Assembly: GCA_033977485.1 (NCBI GenBank)
Contig: CM066984.1
Location: 31,415,501-31,479,500 of the forward strand
DNA: 64,000 bases
Direction of reading: 5' to 3'
Source: Hydrangea macrophylla
Lineage: Eukaryota; Streptophyta; Magnoliopsida; Cornales; Hydrangeaceae
The stretch's first letter is position 1; every line of letters begins with the position of its first letter. Shown here in pieces: positions 10,570 through 21,649 of the stretch. The position numbers were made by a program, and so were the translations under genes. Under the pieces are notes generated by a model. The model was not told the origin of the DNA and ran no database searches. It saw only the letters and a program-made list of their open reading frames with translations.

Positions 10570-11480
10570 AGTGTTGGGATCCCACGCTTCACGTTTTTCG
10601 CTTTGGTTACTATGTGATCTGCCCTTTATTTGAGGAGTTTAGTACTATTCTGCACACTGATCCTTCTGCAGATTTGACGGTTCCTCCAGTGTAGGCCCTC
10701 TTCTCCATACATCTCAAAGTACAGCTGGCTCTTTCATTCGCAACATGCAGATTGATTTTGATCGCCTTTCCTCCATCTACGCTCCCATGGGTACCCCTAT
10801 GACGTGTGATACCAGATCATACGGTGTAGTGCTTTATCGATTGATATGCTTTCTTACTTTCTTTTCCAGTCATCCTTTAACGCTCTCATACCCATTGCGA
10901 GAAATTAAAAGTGTCATCATGCTGGTTCTTGGTGAGACCTTGATGGGATTAGATCGTGCTCATGCTACTAGGGCCATGTTATCTGCTGGAGCACCTTTTG
11001 TCTTATAGATTTGGCTTATGGAGGGTCTAAATCCCTTCATACACTCTTCACACCTTCATGGGTCACATTCCTATTATCATATGGAGATTCACCACTTATT
11101 CTATTCTATCGATTCCTGGCTTAGTTGGCTTCAAGGCCTCTCTCCTAGTGATATCTGCTGGGTTTGCCTGCAGTGGACTTATCGTTCTGTTCCAGTACGG
11201 CTTCCCGGGTGGCCTAGTATCCAGTTACCTGGCTTGCATGCTACTACTTTCTACATTCCGGGTTGAGTGGTTCATTAGTATGGACTCGTCCAAGATGTTA
11301 TTGAGGACATCACTGTAGATTTCATGAGGAGTTTGGTTATACGTTCTTCCATTGTGAAAGCCTTTGCTGAGGCTTGGTAAGACAGGGTGGCAGCTCCCTT
11401 TTAGAGAATTCTGGCTTCAGTTGTGCCTACTATTGAGTATCTTTTGTAGATGCAGACTCTGGTTGAGAAATAGACTCCAT
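10570..11480 (+). pseudogene. Second antisense gene remnant, retroelement-associated plant protein family
   Basis: On the plus strand, several frames together give a diffuse but recognisable series: CPLFEEFSTILHTDPS, then DLTVPP, then MLVLGETLMGLD, then APFVLQIWLMEGL. This order resembles a plant protein family common next to retrotransposons (I believe the one catalogued as DUF7745, recalled and not checked). Each segment is in a different frame or is followed by stops, so the copy is dead. It lies downstream of the PMD-like remnant on the same strand, so the element carried either two antisense genes or one long composite. No catalytic residues are known to me for this family. Confidence 0.45.
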
Positions 11481-11619
11481 AGACATACATAGATGAAAGC
11501 AAAACACGACAGAGCTTTATTTCACAAAACTTCTGACAAGTCCTATCTACTTTTCTGCTCTTTTGAATGTGATTTTTTTGAGAAAATGTCTTAACATGTT
11601 CAATCAATGTATTCACTCT
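11481..11619. other. Tat 3' region up to nested insertion
   Basis: AT-rich sequence without a supported feature. It is interrupted at 11625 by the gag-only element and continues at 19388. Confidence 0.5.
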
Positions 11620-11624
11620 TTTGA
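11620..11624. repeat. TSD TTTGA, left copy, of the gag-only element
   Basis: TTTGA directly precedes the LTR start TGTAATACCC and recurs at 19383-19387 directly after the second LTR. Confidence 0.9.
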
Positions 11625-11692
11625 TGTAATACCCTGTATTTTCAGGTATATATAGATCCCTAGTACCTTTCTTAGCCTTTGGTGAGATTGTG

Positions 11693-11815
11693 TGTTCAAT
11701 CGATTGACCTTATCTCAATCGATTGATATGTCAATCGATTGGATGTTTTACCAATCGATTGGTATCCTGCCGACCTAACTCCAATCGATTGACACCTGGT
11801 ATCAATCGATTGAGA
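11693..11815. repeat. CAATCGATTG palindrome cluster, U3 side
   Basis: Six copies of the 10-bp palindrome CAATCGATTG (first at 11697, last ending near 11811) are spaced about 20 bp apart and lie 60-180 bp upstream of the TATA-like box. An identical cluster is in the 3' LTR at about 17080-17197. Confidence 0.9.
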
Positions 11816-11871
11816 GTAGCTGGAGTTGGCCACCTCGTTGGTTTTGTGTGGTTGTGATTATTTTCCCCTCC

Positions 11872-11880
11872 CTATATATA
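11872..11880 (+). promoter_or_regulatory. TATA-like box of the gag-only element LTR
   Basis: CTATATATA followed by CCCCTCCCC lies a short distance downstream of the palindrome cluster. The same motif occurs at 17255-17263 in the 3' LTR. Likely core promoter. Confidence 0.55.
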
Positions 11881-12297
11881 CCCCTCCCCTTATACATATA
11901 TATGGTTGCTTGTGTGTGTGTTTGGGAGAGAGAGAGAGATATATACTCATATATATACATATACATATATATTATATATATATACACACACACACACTCT
12001 CGGGTAAGAGAAGAAGAAGAAGAAGAAGAAGAGGAGGACAGAGAGAGAACAGAGACGGACAGAGGAAGAGAGAGAGCAGAGAAGAGAGAGAGAGAGAGGA
12101 AAGAGAACTCACCATAGCCGCCGCCGCGGAGCTCGGGACGCCGTCAACGGACCGCCGGGAGAGGTGAGTTTCATTAACTCACTCAAGAGGATTGTTTTTG
12201 TGATGTTTATGTGTGTATAATAACGTGCATGAGGAGGAAAGAGAACCCCAACGTTTTATAATAAAACCCAGCAGTTTTGAAGAAGAAGACAGAGTCC

Positions 12298-12466
12298 AAT
12301 CGATTGACATTAAGTTCAATCGATTGATATATCAATCGATTGACATTAAGTCCAATCGATTGACATTATTTCCAATCGATTGACATTAAGTCCAATCGAT
12401 TGACATTATTTCCAATCGATTGACATAAAGTCCAATCGATTGACATTATTTCCAATCGATTGGGAA
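12298..12466. repeat. CAATCGATTG tandem array, 20-bp period
   Basis: About nine copies of units such as TCCAATCGATTGACATTA recur with a roughly 20-bp period, alternating AAG and TTT linkers. It lies downstream of the TATA box, so it would be transcribed. The identical array is at about 17683-17850. Confidence 0.92.
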
Positions 12467-14004
12467 GAGCAGAATGTTGTTTATCTATTGTTATATGTTA
12501 TGAGCTGATTGTAATGTACCCAAGCTGCTAATGGTTGTACCTACGTGATGTTGGGTATGTGCTTAGTCAAACATGATACTACGTTAGCCTTATATGATGT
12601 TTATGTTAATGTTACAAGATGAACTGTTTATTGTCAACTGTCGATATGAGATGAATTGTTTAACTGTCATATGTTATTGTCAAACTGAATAGTAGAACGG
12701 AATACAACTGCATGTTAATAATCAATAATCAGTAGATATGATTAATACAGAGCATGTGGTAATTCCAGTACTTAGTATATGAGCATTTCACAACATGTGT
12801 CAGCATGCATGGGATAGTGATGTGAAGAGGCAAGAGAAGCCGATGAGAAATGGGATATGTGACTTATGTGGAATATGAGATATGTGTACTTTGGATCCAT
12901 GGGATCAACGGCTGACGAGTCGGGTGGACGTGGGACGGTTAGAGTTCCTAGTACGCCTCTTGCTGTTGAAGACGTCCAGCAATGCGTATGCACTGTTGAA
13001 GACGTCCAGTGTACCGTTGACGATTACGTCCGGCTAGTGCCCTAATGTATTTTCACCGTGTAGTCGACCAGTGAGAATATACACAGCGTAGAAGACGTCC
13101 GTTGTGCCGCTTCCATCGTTTACAGATAGGTGGTACCGTGTAGACGACCGGTAACCCTATCAAGGGATTGTAGGACCTACTGCCTAGTCGGGTGATTCCG
13201 ATTGGTACTATGGTATCTACGTATGGATACGGATTTGGATTATGGTATCAACGTATGGATACAGAGATGGATATGATGAGATTAATGTTCAGTCGTGGAT
13301 TCAGCGTCCCGACGCAAAGGTATATGCATGGGTGGTTGCATGGGTTACATGCATGGATTTGATGAATATGTGATAAGATATTATACCATGATCCTTGTCT
13401 TTGTCATTACCATGCTTCTTGTTATTCCTGTTACCTTTGATTAATGCATAGTTTAATGAGACCTTTGCTATGTCCGTGAGAGACGTCATTGTTAAGAGAT
13501 TAACCGCATTTTAAGATGCTAAACAATAACGGTGAGGAGTGTTGTTTAATGTACTCACTCAGCTTTGTATTCAAAGCTGATGGCGTTTATGCCCTGGACA
13601 TTCCAATGTCTAGAGCTTCGCAGGACTTGAGGACGGGAGACTGATATTCTGCCGGTCTTGGAGCTGAAGGCTTGGAGAAGAAGACATGCTGCTTGTAATA
13701 GTTAGTTTGTATATCTGTTGTACTATTGCTGTTATCGGTTTAGGCTTCAGACTATAAGCCAGCTGTTGTAATAGATTTGGTAGACTTTTATAATTGGTAC
13801 TTGTGCATCTGTTGCTTCCAAACCTTTTATAGCTTCCGCTGTAGCCTCTGATTATGTTAATAAGATATGAATAGTATCCTCCCTATCGTGGTGTTTGTTG
13901 GTTGATTAGATGACAACGCGGTTATTCACCCGTCATTCCCTATGGACCCATAAAGGAAATTTATTTTTCTCTATTTATGCTGCTCCGGGGCGTGACAGGA
14001 TTTT

Positions 14005-14016
14005 TGGTATCAGAGC
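14005..14016 (+). other. Primer-binding site, initiator tRNA-Met
   Basis: TGGTATCAGAGC lies seven bases after the 5' LTR end. It is the standard plant tRNA-iMet PBS and fixes the element's orientation. Confidence 0.9.
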
Positions 14017-14640
14017 CTAGGTTTTCAGTTGTTAACCGCTTGTCTTTTGTGTTAGAACCCGAATTCTAAGATAATATCGATAGCATGAGGATTAGTTGAG
14101 ATGAGATAGAACTGTAATCTTGTCACGTAGACAAGAGGTTAGAAGAATCCATCCGAGAATGTTTTGTTAGCAGAGCTGATAAGAAATCTTTAGAACTGTT
14201 GGATGTTAGACGCTGATGAATTCCTGAGCGATGTCGGAACAGTCAGTATGTCCTAGAAATAGAAAGAGGTTAAGGATAAGATTATCCTGTTACCTTGAGC
14301 CACATGTTAGTTGAGTGGTCTCACATGTTAGTTGAGCAATACTCATAGCCTAGAACTTGAGAATAGAAATAGAATGGTTAGATTTGACGTTAAGCGTAGA
14401 GGTTGTAGTTTCGTCTTGAGCATAGATACATTTAAGCGTACCTAGTAGGTAGACTGACCTATGTGGTTAATATTATTATTTATGTGAGGTATCCGTATTG
14501 CTTAATGTGATCGTATTATATAGTGGTACTATATATTGGTTACCACATGTTTTGTTCTTGTTTGAGCTGTAAGATAGAATGCGTCTGACCGAATAGATTT
14601 TCATTTTAGGTAGCAACATTGAACCCTACCAGCACTCGTT
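14017..14640 (+). other. Leader between PBS and gag
   Basis: No supported gene. It is the untranslated leader of the gag-only element and shows no clear similarity to the acidic leader ORF of gypsy A. Confidence 0.6.
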
Positions 14641-15783
14641 ATGGTTAGGACGACTCAAGGAAACCCGGGCCAGCTGAATGGAGTACCTGAATTAGTACCT
14701 CCTGAGATAGATCCAACAGGAATGATTGGAGTTTTCATCCGTCGCATGGAACAAGTTATCAATCGTGCGGATCACGTCATCGGCAATGAAGCACTAGTAC
14801 GTCAGACAAGAGTCAAGTTGCTAAAGGAATTTCGTGCTCTTCAACCAGGAACCTTTACAGGACTAACAGGAGCATGGCAAGCTGAGCAATGGATTCGCCA
14901 GATAGAATTGATATTTGAGACACTTGAATGTACTGACACTGAGAAAAGACATTTGGCAGTATTTCAACTGACATTCCTAGCAGCAGATTGGTGGGACGCA
15001 GTGAAAGCTACGATAGGTGAAGAAGCTGTAGGAAGGATGACTTGGGAATCATTCAAGACTCGATTTCTAGAGAAGTACTTTCCAGAATCTGAGAAGAACA
15101 AAAGGGAAATGGAATTCATACAATTAGTTCAAGGTTGTTTTTCAGTGCCCGAATATACAACTCAATTCGAGAGGCTATCACGATTTGCACCGCATATGAT
15201 TGATACACCAAGAAGAAAGATCAAAAGATATCATCAAGGACTAGTTCCGCATATTCGTCATATGACTATAGGACATTTAGATCAATCTTTCGAAGCTTTG
15301 GTAGAAATGGCAACGAAGCTAGAAGACGACACTCAGATTAGTGAAGGACAACACTTTGATAAAATATTTCCAGAGTACGATCAGTTTCTCCTAACGGATC
15401 AGAGAGGAAGAGATAGTCAGATTGTGTTGGCCACTAACCAAGTTCAACAAGGAAACATAGAAAGAAATTACATAGGCAACCGCCAGAAGCGCAAGAGATT
15501 TGAGAATGACAAGAACGAATCAAAACCCGTGACGACCCCAACACAGCACAGAGAACGAGATATCTGCTACAATTGTGGAGTACCTGGACACCATTCCCAA
15601 GAATGCAGAGCGTTAAGGAAATCTAATGGACGGGGAATACGATGTTTCAACTGTGGTAAATTTGGTCATATCCGTAAGTTTTGTCCAGAATTAGAGATGC
15701 AACACAATGTTCCGTTGCAACAAGTATCACGAGGGCAGACTCGCCATACAAATAATTGGTCTCAACTTAGACAAGGACGATAG
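14641..15783 (+). CDS. gag: Gag polyprotein of the gag-only element
   Basis: A 380-residue intact ORF starting at the first ATG after the leader. Gag forms the cytoplasmic virus-like particle that packages the element RNA. The capsid-type core (roughly residues 60-230) has the retrotransposon Gag pattern: WQAEQWIRQIELIFETL, then DWWDAV, then FLEKYFPE and QFERLSRFAPHMI. Two CCHC zinc knuckles follow, CYNCGVPGHHSQEC (near residue 305) and CFNCGKFGHIRKFC (near 330), which bind RNA. The ORF stops right after the basic tail, with no protease. No lesions are seen, unusual in this window and consistent with recent insertion or with selection on Gag. Shared phrases with the broken gypsy A gag (for example ERLSRFA..HMI) place both in one lineage. 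Confidence 0.9.
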   Translation: MVRTTQGNPGQLNGVPELVPPEIDPTGMIGVFIRRMEQVINRADHVIGNEALVRQTRVKLLKEFRALQPGTFTGLTGAWQAEQWIRQIELIFETLECTDTEKRHLAVFQLTFLAADWWDAVKATIGEEAVGRMTWESFKTRFLEKYFPESEKNKREMEFIQLVQGCFSVPEYTTQFERLSRFAPHMIDTPRRKIKRYHQGLVPHIRHMTIGHLDQSFEALVEMATKLEDDTQISEGQHFDKIFPEYDQFLLTDQRGRDSQIVLATNQVQQGNIERNYIGNRQKRKRFENDKNESKPVTTPTQHRERDICYNCGVPGHHSQECRALRKSNGRGIRCFNCGKFGHIRKFCPELEMQHNVPLQQVSRGQTRHTNNWSQLRQGR

Positions 15784-17004
15784 ACAGAAGGTACAACACT
15801 CATCACCTACATCATGTATTACATATGATCCCGATATTGAAGGAAGTTTTGCATCCGTTTGATTGATTGTAAGAGGATTAGCCTACACTATAAATTGTAG
15901 ATACCCAAACACCCCATTTGGCACTGATCAATAATCGTCTATGACAATAAGTTTTCCAAGAATAAATATGACATCATTTGCATCCCTGTATAACATCAAT
16001 TGCATCCCTATATGACATCTTTTGCATCCTTATATGACGTCAATTGCCTCCCTATCGAAAGACTACGCCAACCGTTGGTAAGTTGGACAGAGATTAGAGA
16101 TGAGGAATCTCAATTTTCGTTAGATATAGCCTTGACAAGAAACGACAAACTAGAAGATTTCAAGTCTATAAGAGAGGATACTAGTGACGCAGAGACGATA
16201 CCAGAATTACGAGTACCACGGAAGATTGCTTTTTGACACCGAGTTCCTGTTGCTTTTATCCTTTCAAAATGTTATACAGTAGATCGACTCACAGAATCAG
16301 TATACAACATTGTCTAACTTGTTTAAATTAGTACGTGGAAGTAGAACAAGTATTCAACGGATAGTACAAACTCGAGAGATGATTATATCAATGGTACGTG
16401 GGAATATGGAGATACATGAGGAAGTTTAAATCACCAGTTACGATATTAGAGTCACGAATGCTTTCAAGTCAATATCCTGGGAGACGACGACAATAATACG
16501 GGAGTTAACAAGGAGTTCGGAGATAGAAGACAATCAACTGATGCAGCAGTACAGACATCGGCAGCACAATAGGAAGCCTCTTCGGAGACAGGAGCAGACA
16601 GCAATGCTTCACTATGACATAGATGAGATTAGAACACTTGATCAGTAAAACCCTTACACCGTAGAGTTTGACCTGAGGGAGGAACCTTCTGTGTTTGGAG
16701 ACTAGCTGTTTCAGATTTTGTGAGATGATTAGATTTTGCTACCTAGAACCTTTTTCCGAAGTTCGACATACGAATTTTATATATCTAAACCCGAGGATTT
16801 GGTAGTTGTCACCCTAGTACCCGTAGATCGTTGATGTTTTCGTATCGCGTGTCTAGAACTTGCACCCGTTGGCCGCTGATGTAATCGTCTATGTAAAACG
16901 AGAACGTGAGCATTTAGAGTCTGTCTTGCGAGATGGATTTCCTTTTTGGTAATAGGGGCTACTGCTCCAGATTTCGAGGACGAAATCTTTTGATAAGTGG
17001 TGGA
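15784..17004 (+). other. 3' noncoding region replacing pol, with 22-bp repeats
   Basis: No pol domain is detectable. Four tandem units of about 22 bp (TGACATCATTTGCATCCCTG and variants) lie at 15969-16055. A frame at 16000-16236 overlaps them and has no recognisable domain. The right end carries TTCGAGGACGAAATCTTTT, normally found just after the pol stop codon in chromoviruses, so pol was lost by internal deletion. The purine-rich AGTGGTGGATGA before 17008 probably serves as PPT. Confidence 0.7.
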
Positions 17005-17007
17005 TGA

Positions 17008-19382
17008 TGTAATACCCTGTATTTTCAGGTATATATAGATCCCTAGTACCTTTCTTAGCCTTTGGTGAGATTGTGTGTTCAATCGATTGACCTTATCTCA
17101 ATCGATTGATATGTCAATCGATTGGATGTTTTACCAATCGATTGGTATCCTGCCGACCTAACTCCAATCGATTGACACCTGGTATCAATCGATTGAGAGT
17201 AGCTGGAGTTGGCCACCTCGTTGGTTTTGTGTGGTTGTGATTATTTTCCCCTCCCTATATATACCCCTCCCCTTATACATATATATGGTTGCTTGTGTGT
17301 GTGTTTGGGAGAGAGAGAGAGATATATACTCATATATATACATATACATATATATTATATATATATATACACACACACACACTCTCGGGTAAGAGAAGAA
17401 GAAGAAGAAGAAGAAGAGGAGGACAGAGAGAGAACAGAGACGGACAGAGGAAGAGAGAGAGCAGAGAAGAGAGAGAGAGAGAGGAAAGAGAACTCACCAT
17501 AGCCGCCGCCGCGGAGCTCGGGACGCCGTCAACGGACCGCCGGGAGAGGTGAGTTTCATTAACTCACTCAAGAGGATTGTTTTTGTGATGTTTATGTGTG
17601 TATAATAACGTGCATGAGGAGGAAAGAGAACCCCAACGTTTTATAATAAAACCCAGCAGTTTTGAAGAAGAAGACAGAGTCCAATCGATTGACATTAAGT
17701 TCAATCGATTGATATATCAATCGATTGACATTAAGTCCAATCGATTGACATTATTTCCAATCGATTGACATTAAGTCCAATCGATTGACATTATTTCCAA
17801 TCGATTGACATAAAGTCCAATCGATTGACATTATTTCCAATCGATTGGGAAGAGCAGAATGTTGTTTATCTATTGTTATATGTTATGAGCTGATTGTAAT
17901 GTACCCAAGCTGCTAATGGTTGTACCTACGTGATGTTGGGTATGTGCTTAGTCAAACATGATACTACGTTAGCCTTATATGATGTTTATGTTAATGTTAC
18001 AAGATGAACTGTTTATTGTCAACTGTCGATATGAGATGAATTGTTTAACTGTCATATGTTATTGTCAAACTGAATAGTAGAACGGAATACAACTGCATGT
18101 TAATAATCAATAATCAGTAGATATGATTAATACAGAGCATGTGGTAATTCCAGTACTTAGTATATGAGCATTTCACAACATGTGTCAGCATGCATGGGAT
18201 AGTGATGTGAAGAGGCAAGAGAAGCCGATGAGAAATGGGATATGTGACTTATGTGGAATATGAGATATGTGTACTTTGGATCCATGGGATCAACGGCTGA
18301 CGAGTCGGGTGGACGTGGGACGGTTAGAGTTCCTAGTACGCCTCTTGCTGTTGAAGACGTCCAGTAATGCGTATGCACTGTTGAAGACGTCCAGTGTACC
18401 GTTGACGATTACGTCCGGCTAGTGCCCTAATGTATTTTCACCGTGTAGTCGACCAGTGAGAATATACACAGCGTAGAAGACGTCCGTTGTGCCGCTTCCA
18501 TCGTTTACAGATAGGTGGTACCGTGTAGACGACCGGTAACCCTATCAAGGGATTGTAGGACCTACTGCCTAGTCGGGTGATTCCGATTGGTACTATGGTA
18601 TCTACGTATGGATACGGATTTGGATTATGGTATCAACGTATGGATACAGAGATGGATATGATGAGATTAATGTTCAGTCGTGGATTCAGCGTCCCGACGC
18701 AAAGGTATATGCATGGGTGGTTGCATGGGTTACATGCATGGATTTGATGAATATGTGATAAGATATTATATCATGATCCTTGTCTTTGTCATTACCATGC
18801 TTCCTGTTATTCCTGTTACCTTTGATTAATGCATAGTTTAATGAGACCTTTGCTATGTCCGTGAGAGACGTCATTGTTAAGAGATTAACCGCATTTTAAG
18901 ATGCTAAACAATAACGGTGAGGAGTGTTGTTTAATGTACTCACTCAGCTTTGTATTCAAAGCTGATGGCGTTTATGCCCTGGACATTCCAATGTCTAGAG
19001 CTTCGCAGGACTTGAGGACGGGAGACTGATATTCTGCCGGTCTTGGAGCTGAAGGCTTGGAGAAGAAGACATGCTGCTTGTAATAGTTAGTTTGTATATC
19101 TGTTGTACTATTGCTGTTATCGGTTTAGGCTTCAGACTATAAGCCAGCTGTTGTAATAGATTTGGTAGACTTTTATAATTGGTACTTGGGCATCTGTTGC
19201 TTCCAAACCTTTTATAGCTTCCGCTGTAGCCTCTGATTATGTTAATAAGATATGAATAGTATCCTCCCTATCGTGGTGTTTGTTGGTTGATTAGATGACA
19301 ACGCGGTTATTCACCCGTCATTCCCTATGGACCCATAAAGGAAATTTATTTTTCTCTATTTATGCTGCTCCGGGGCGTGACA
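17008..19382 (+). repeat. 3' LTR of the gag-only element
   Basis: 2,375 bp, near-identical to 11625-13997. Differences seen by reading: one extra TA in the AT microsatellite, and single substitutions near 18364, 18770, 18802 and 19189. TSD TTTGA follows at 19383-19387. Confidence 0.93.
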
Positions 19383-19387
19383 TTTGA
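19383..19387. repeat. TSD TTTGA, right copy, of the gag-only element
   Basis: It matches 11620-11624. Confidence 0.9.
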
Positions 19388-19869
19388 TCTATCTTTAGGT
19401 TATGAAAATCCTCTTTTTGAAGTCTTTTCTTGGCTTTTTGTTACCTTACTTTGACTCTTGTTTAGAGCTTTAATCATTCTATACCATGAATTCTCATTTA
19501 TTTCTTTATAGTGCTTATTTCAATAGCCAGGGTATCCAGAGACGGGTTTAAGGTAAGTATCTGGGTTCTTCGGATAGCAAAGAAAGTTTGCCCCTGGTTA
19601 TGAGGCTTTGAAATGGTTCCGGGCAAACACAAGTTTGCCCCTAGTTTTGCACAAGAATTTTTTTAGGTTTTTTCATGGACCAAAGGCTTGGACCAGCCTA
19701 CTTATCCCCGAGTGGGTATCAGGTCTGCAGTAGTTCAGCTTAAGGTTTGAATGAAGGTACCACTCGGGAAATTATTAACGATCGAACTGAGTAGGTTGCC
19801 TATGTATCCCCGTATGGGAATCAGGTAAAGTCTAGTTCATCAAGGTAGGAGGTTTTGAAATAAATGGTT
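19388..19869. other. Tat spacer between pol and antisense genes
   Basis: No gene recognised. It includes two copies of a phrase with AGTTTGCCCCTRG (near 19587 and 19640) and two near-repeats of TATCCCCGWRTGGG (about 19702 and 19802). It is noncoding in both orientations. Confidence 0.5.
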
Positions 19870-21090
19870 TCAAGCAAAATATTTCTTGAGGCGATCGAGG
19901 TTAATTGGCTGTTTAAATTCAACCCTGTCCAGGTCCATGAGATAGGTAGCCGCTCTAGAAATGAGAGTCTTGATGATGTATGGCCCGACCCAGTTGGGTT
20001 TGAATTTTCCTCTTAGGTCATAAACAGGCACTTTCAATTCTTTGAGGACCAGGTCACCCTAAGCAAGCTTCCTTGGGCGAACCTTTTTATTGAAAGCACA
20101 AGCTATCCTCTTTTGATATCCCCGAGTATGGTTTATTGCAGCCAACCACTTCTCATCGAGCAATATCATTCCTCATACCTTCCCCGGATCTATTCTAGTT
20201 CAGTTACTTCATACTCTGCTAAAACCCAAAGAGATGGCATTTCTACTTCAACTGGAAAGATAGCCTCCATCCCATAAACCAAAGAATACACTGTGGCTCT
20301 CGTAGAGGTTCTCACATATGTCCGATATCCCCACAGTGCGAATGACAGTTTCTCGTGCCAATCCTTATACGTGTCTGCCGTTTTCCCTAAGATTGCTTTG
20401 ACATTCTTATTTCCTACTTCCACTGCCCCATTCGTTTATGGTCTATACGAGGATGACTGATGACATGTTATCTTGTATTTCTCTAGGAGCAGGATGACTT
20501 CACCTTGGAAACGACTGCCGTGATATGATATAAACCCATTTAGAACCCCATATCTGCAGATTATGTTCTTCTCTATGAAGCTTAGCACATCTTTAGACTT
20601 CAAAGTCGCGTACGACGCAGCCTCTACCCACTTAGTGAAATAATCAACTGCCACTATTATGTACCGGTGTCCATTGGAGGCTTTCGAAACTATTTTGCCG
20701 ATAATGTCAATACCCCCCATAGAAAACGACCAAGTCGTGGTCATGCTATAGAGTTGAGATGGCAGGGTATGCATTAGATTTGCATGAATCTGGCACTTGT
20801 GACACCTTCTGACATACTTACAACAGTCTCTGTCTAAGGTTGTTCAGTAATACCCTTACCAAATTATATTCTTTGCCAACATGTGCCCGTTCATGTGGGG
20901 TCCATAAATTTCTTTATGTATTTATTCCATCATCCTTCTTGCTTCTCTCCCACACAGACACTCCAGATTATAAGCAGTATAAGACTTCTTCCACAGCTTA
21001 TCCGCATAGATCACAAATTAGGTAGAAAATCTTTGAATCGCCTTCCTATCCTTCTCTGAAGCTCCTTCGGGGTACTTTCCTTCCTTAATG
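19870..21090 (-). pseudogene. Tat element integrase
   Basis: Minus-strand remnant of the Ty3/gypsy integrase that inserts element cDNA. The N-terminal zinc-binding part shows VRRCHKCQIHANLMH (near 20790). The catalytic core has GIDIIGKI with the first Asp, VAVDYFTKWVEA, then FISYHGSRF where the second catalytic Asp is expected but Tyr is present, and NGAVEVGNKNVK with the Glu. The C-terminal part has YGMEAIFPVEVEMPS and ends RVEFKQPINLDRLKKYFA with a stop at 19870-19872, a normal Tat pol end. At least one stop (near 20436) lies inside the core. Together with the missing Asp this copy cannot encode active integrase. Confidence 0.85.
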
Positions 21091-21110
21091 AAACTCCAAA
21101 CATCCTCGTA

Positions 21111-21610
21111 TCAAGGCACTTCCCCTTCATCTTCTGGGGATGCGATCATCTCAAATGATGGTTGGCTCCTTATCTCAATGGATAGTAGGATCATGGTGAC
21201 TCCCGAGAGGATTTGTATCATCGAGGCTAAGGTTGCTAGGGAATCGACCAACTGGTTCTCTTCATGGGGAAGGTAATAGAATGATATCTTAATGAATTGC
21301 GCTTTCATGCTCTTCAGATAGTCATGGTAAGGTCTCAATTTCTCATGTTTCACCCTCCAGTCACCCCTCACTTGGGATATGATCAAGTTGGAATCTCCAA
21401 ATACATCAATCCTCTCAACTTTCAAGGCCAATGCCGCTTTTATCCCAACTATGCAGGCTTCGTACTCTACTTTGTTATTGGTTGAGTTGTATTTAAGCGT
21501 GACAGCTAAGGGGTAGGGGCCCTGTCTAGAGCTACAAGAATGATTCCAACCCCAAAGCCTAGTTGGTTAGCCGCTCCATCAAAATACATTTTCCACAGAT
21601 TCTCTTCTAT
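21111..21610 (-). pseudogene. Tat second RNase H (archaeal-type, aRH)
   Basis: Minus strand. The N-terminal strand carries WKMYFDGAANQLGFGVG (about 21590-21540), with the first catalytic Asp. After a frame change comes ERIDVFGDSNLIISQVRG with a later catalytic Asp, then HDYLKSMKAQF and the C-terminal LPHEENQLVDSLATLAS. This second RNase H between RH and integrase is diagnostic of the Tat lineage. It would remove RNA from RNA/DNA hybrids during reverse transcription. The domain is interrupted by stops near 21432-21530. Confidence 0.8.
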
Positions 21611-21649
21611 ACCCATCACCCTTCTCCTCAGATTCTATTCCAAGGTTGG

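Larger units (their letters stand above)
11625..13997 (+). repeat. 5' LTR of the gag-only element
   Basis: TGTAATACCC to GGCGTGACA, 2,373 bp. It carries a TATA-like box (11872-11880), an AT/GA/AAG microsatellite block (11923-12105) and two clusters of CAATCGATTG palindromes. The open frames across the AAG/AGAG microsatellite (11802-12167, both strands) are low-complexity artefacts. Confidence 0.93.
11625..19382 (+). mobile_element. Gag-only (non-autonomous) Ty3/gypsy LTR retrotransposon
   Basis: This 7,758-bp element has two nearly identical LTRs (11625-13997 and 17008-19382), a PBS for initiator tRNA-Met and one intact gag ORF. It has no protease, RT, RNase H or integrase. The LTR ends TGTAATACCC...GGGGCGTGACA match the plant chromovirus type. 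A relic of the standard 3' end (TTCGAGGACGAAATC near 16976) remains before the PPT. Reading the two LTRs side by side I see four substitutions and one 2-bp microsatellite difference, so insertion is recent. It must have transposed in trans; its Gag resembles that of gypsy A in this window. Confidence 0.92.

Noticed and set aside
11802..12167. Open frames rich in Arg/Glu on both strands (also 17185-17552)
   Set aside because: They are translations of GA/AAG/AT microsatellites in the LTR, differ by the number of repeat units between the LTRs, and have no domain.
12298..12466. Evenly spaced repeats resembling a CRISPR array
   Set aside because: Spacers are themselves near-identical, the repeat is a 10-bp palindrome, and the array lies within both LTRs of a plant retrotransposon. 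No cas genes.
12772..13489. Open frames repeated identically in both gag-only LTRs
   Set aside because: They lie inside LTRs, are short, have no domain, and are duplicated only because the LTRs are.
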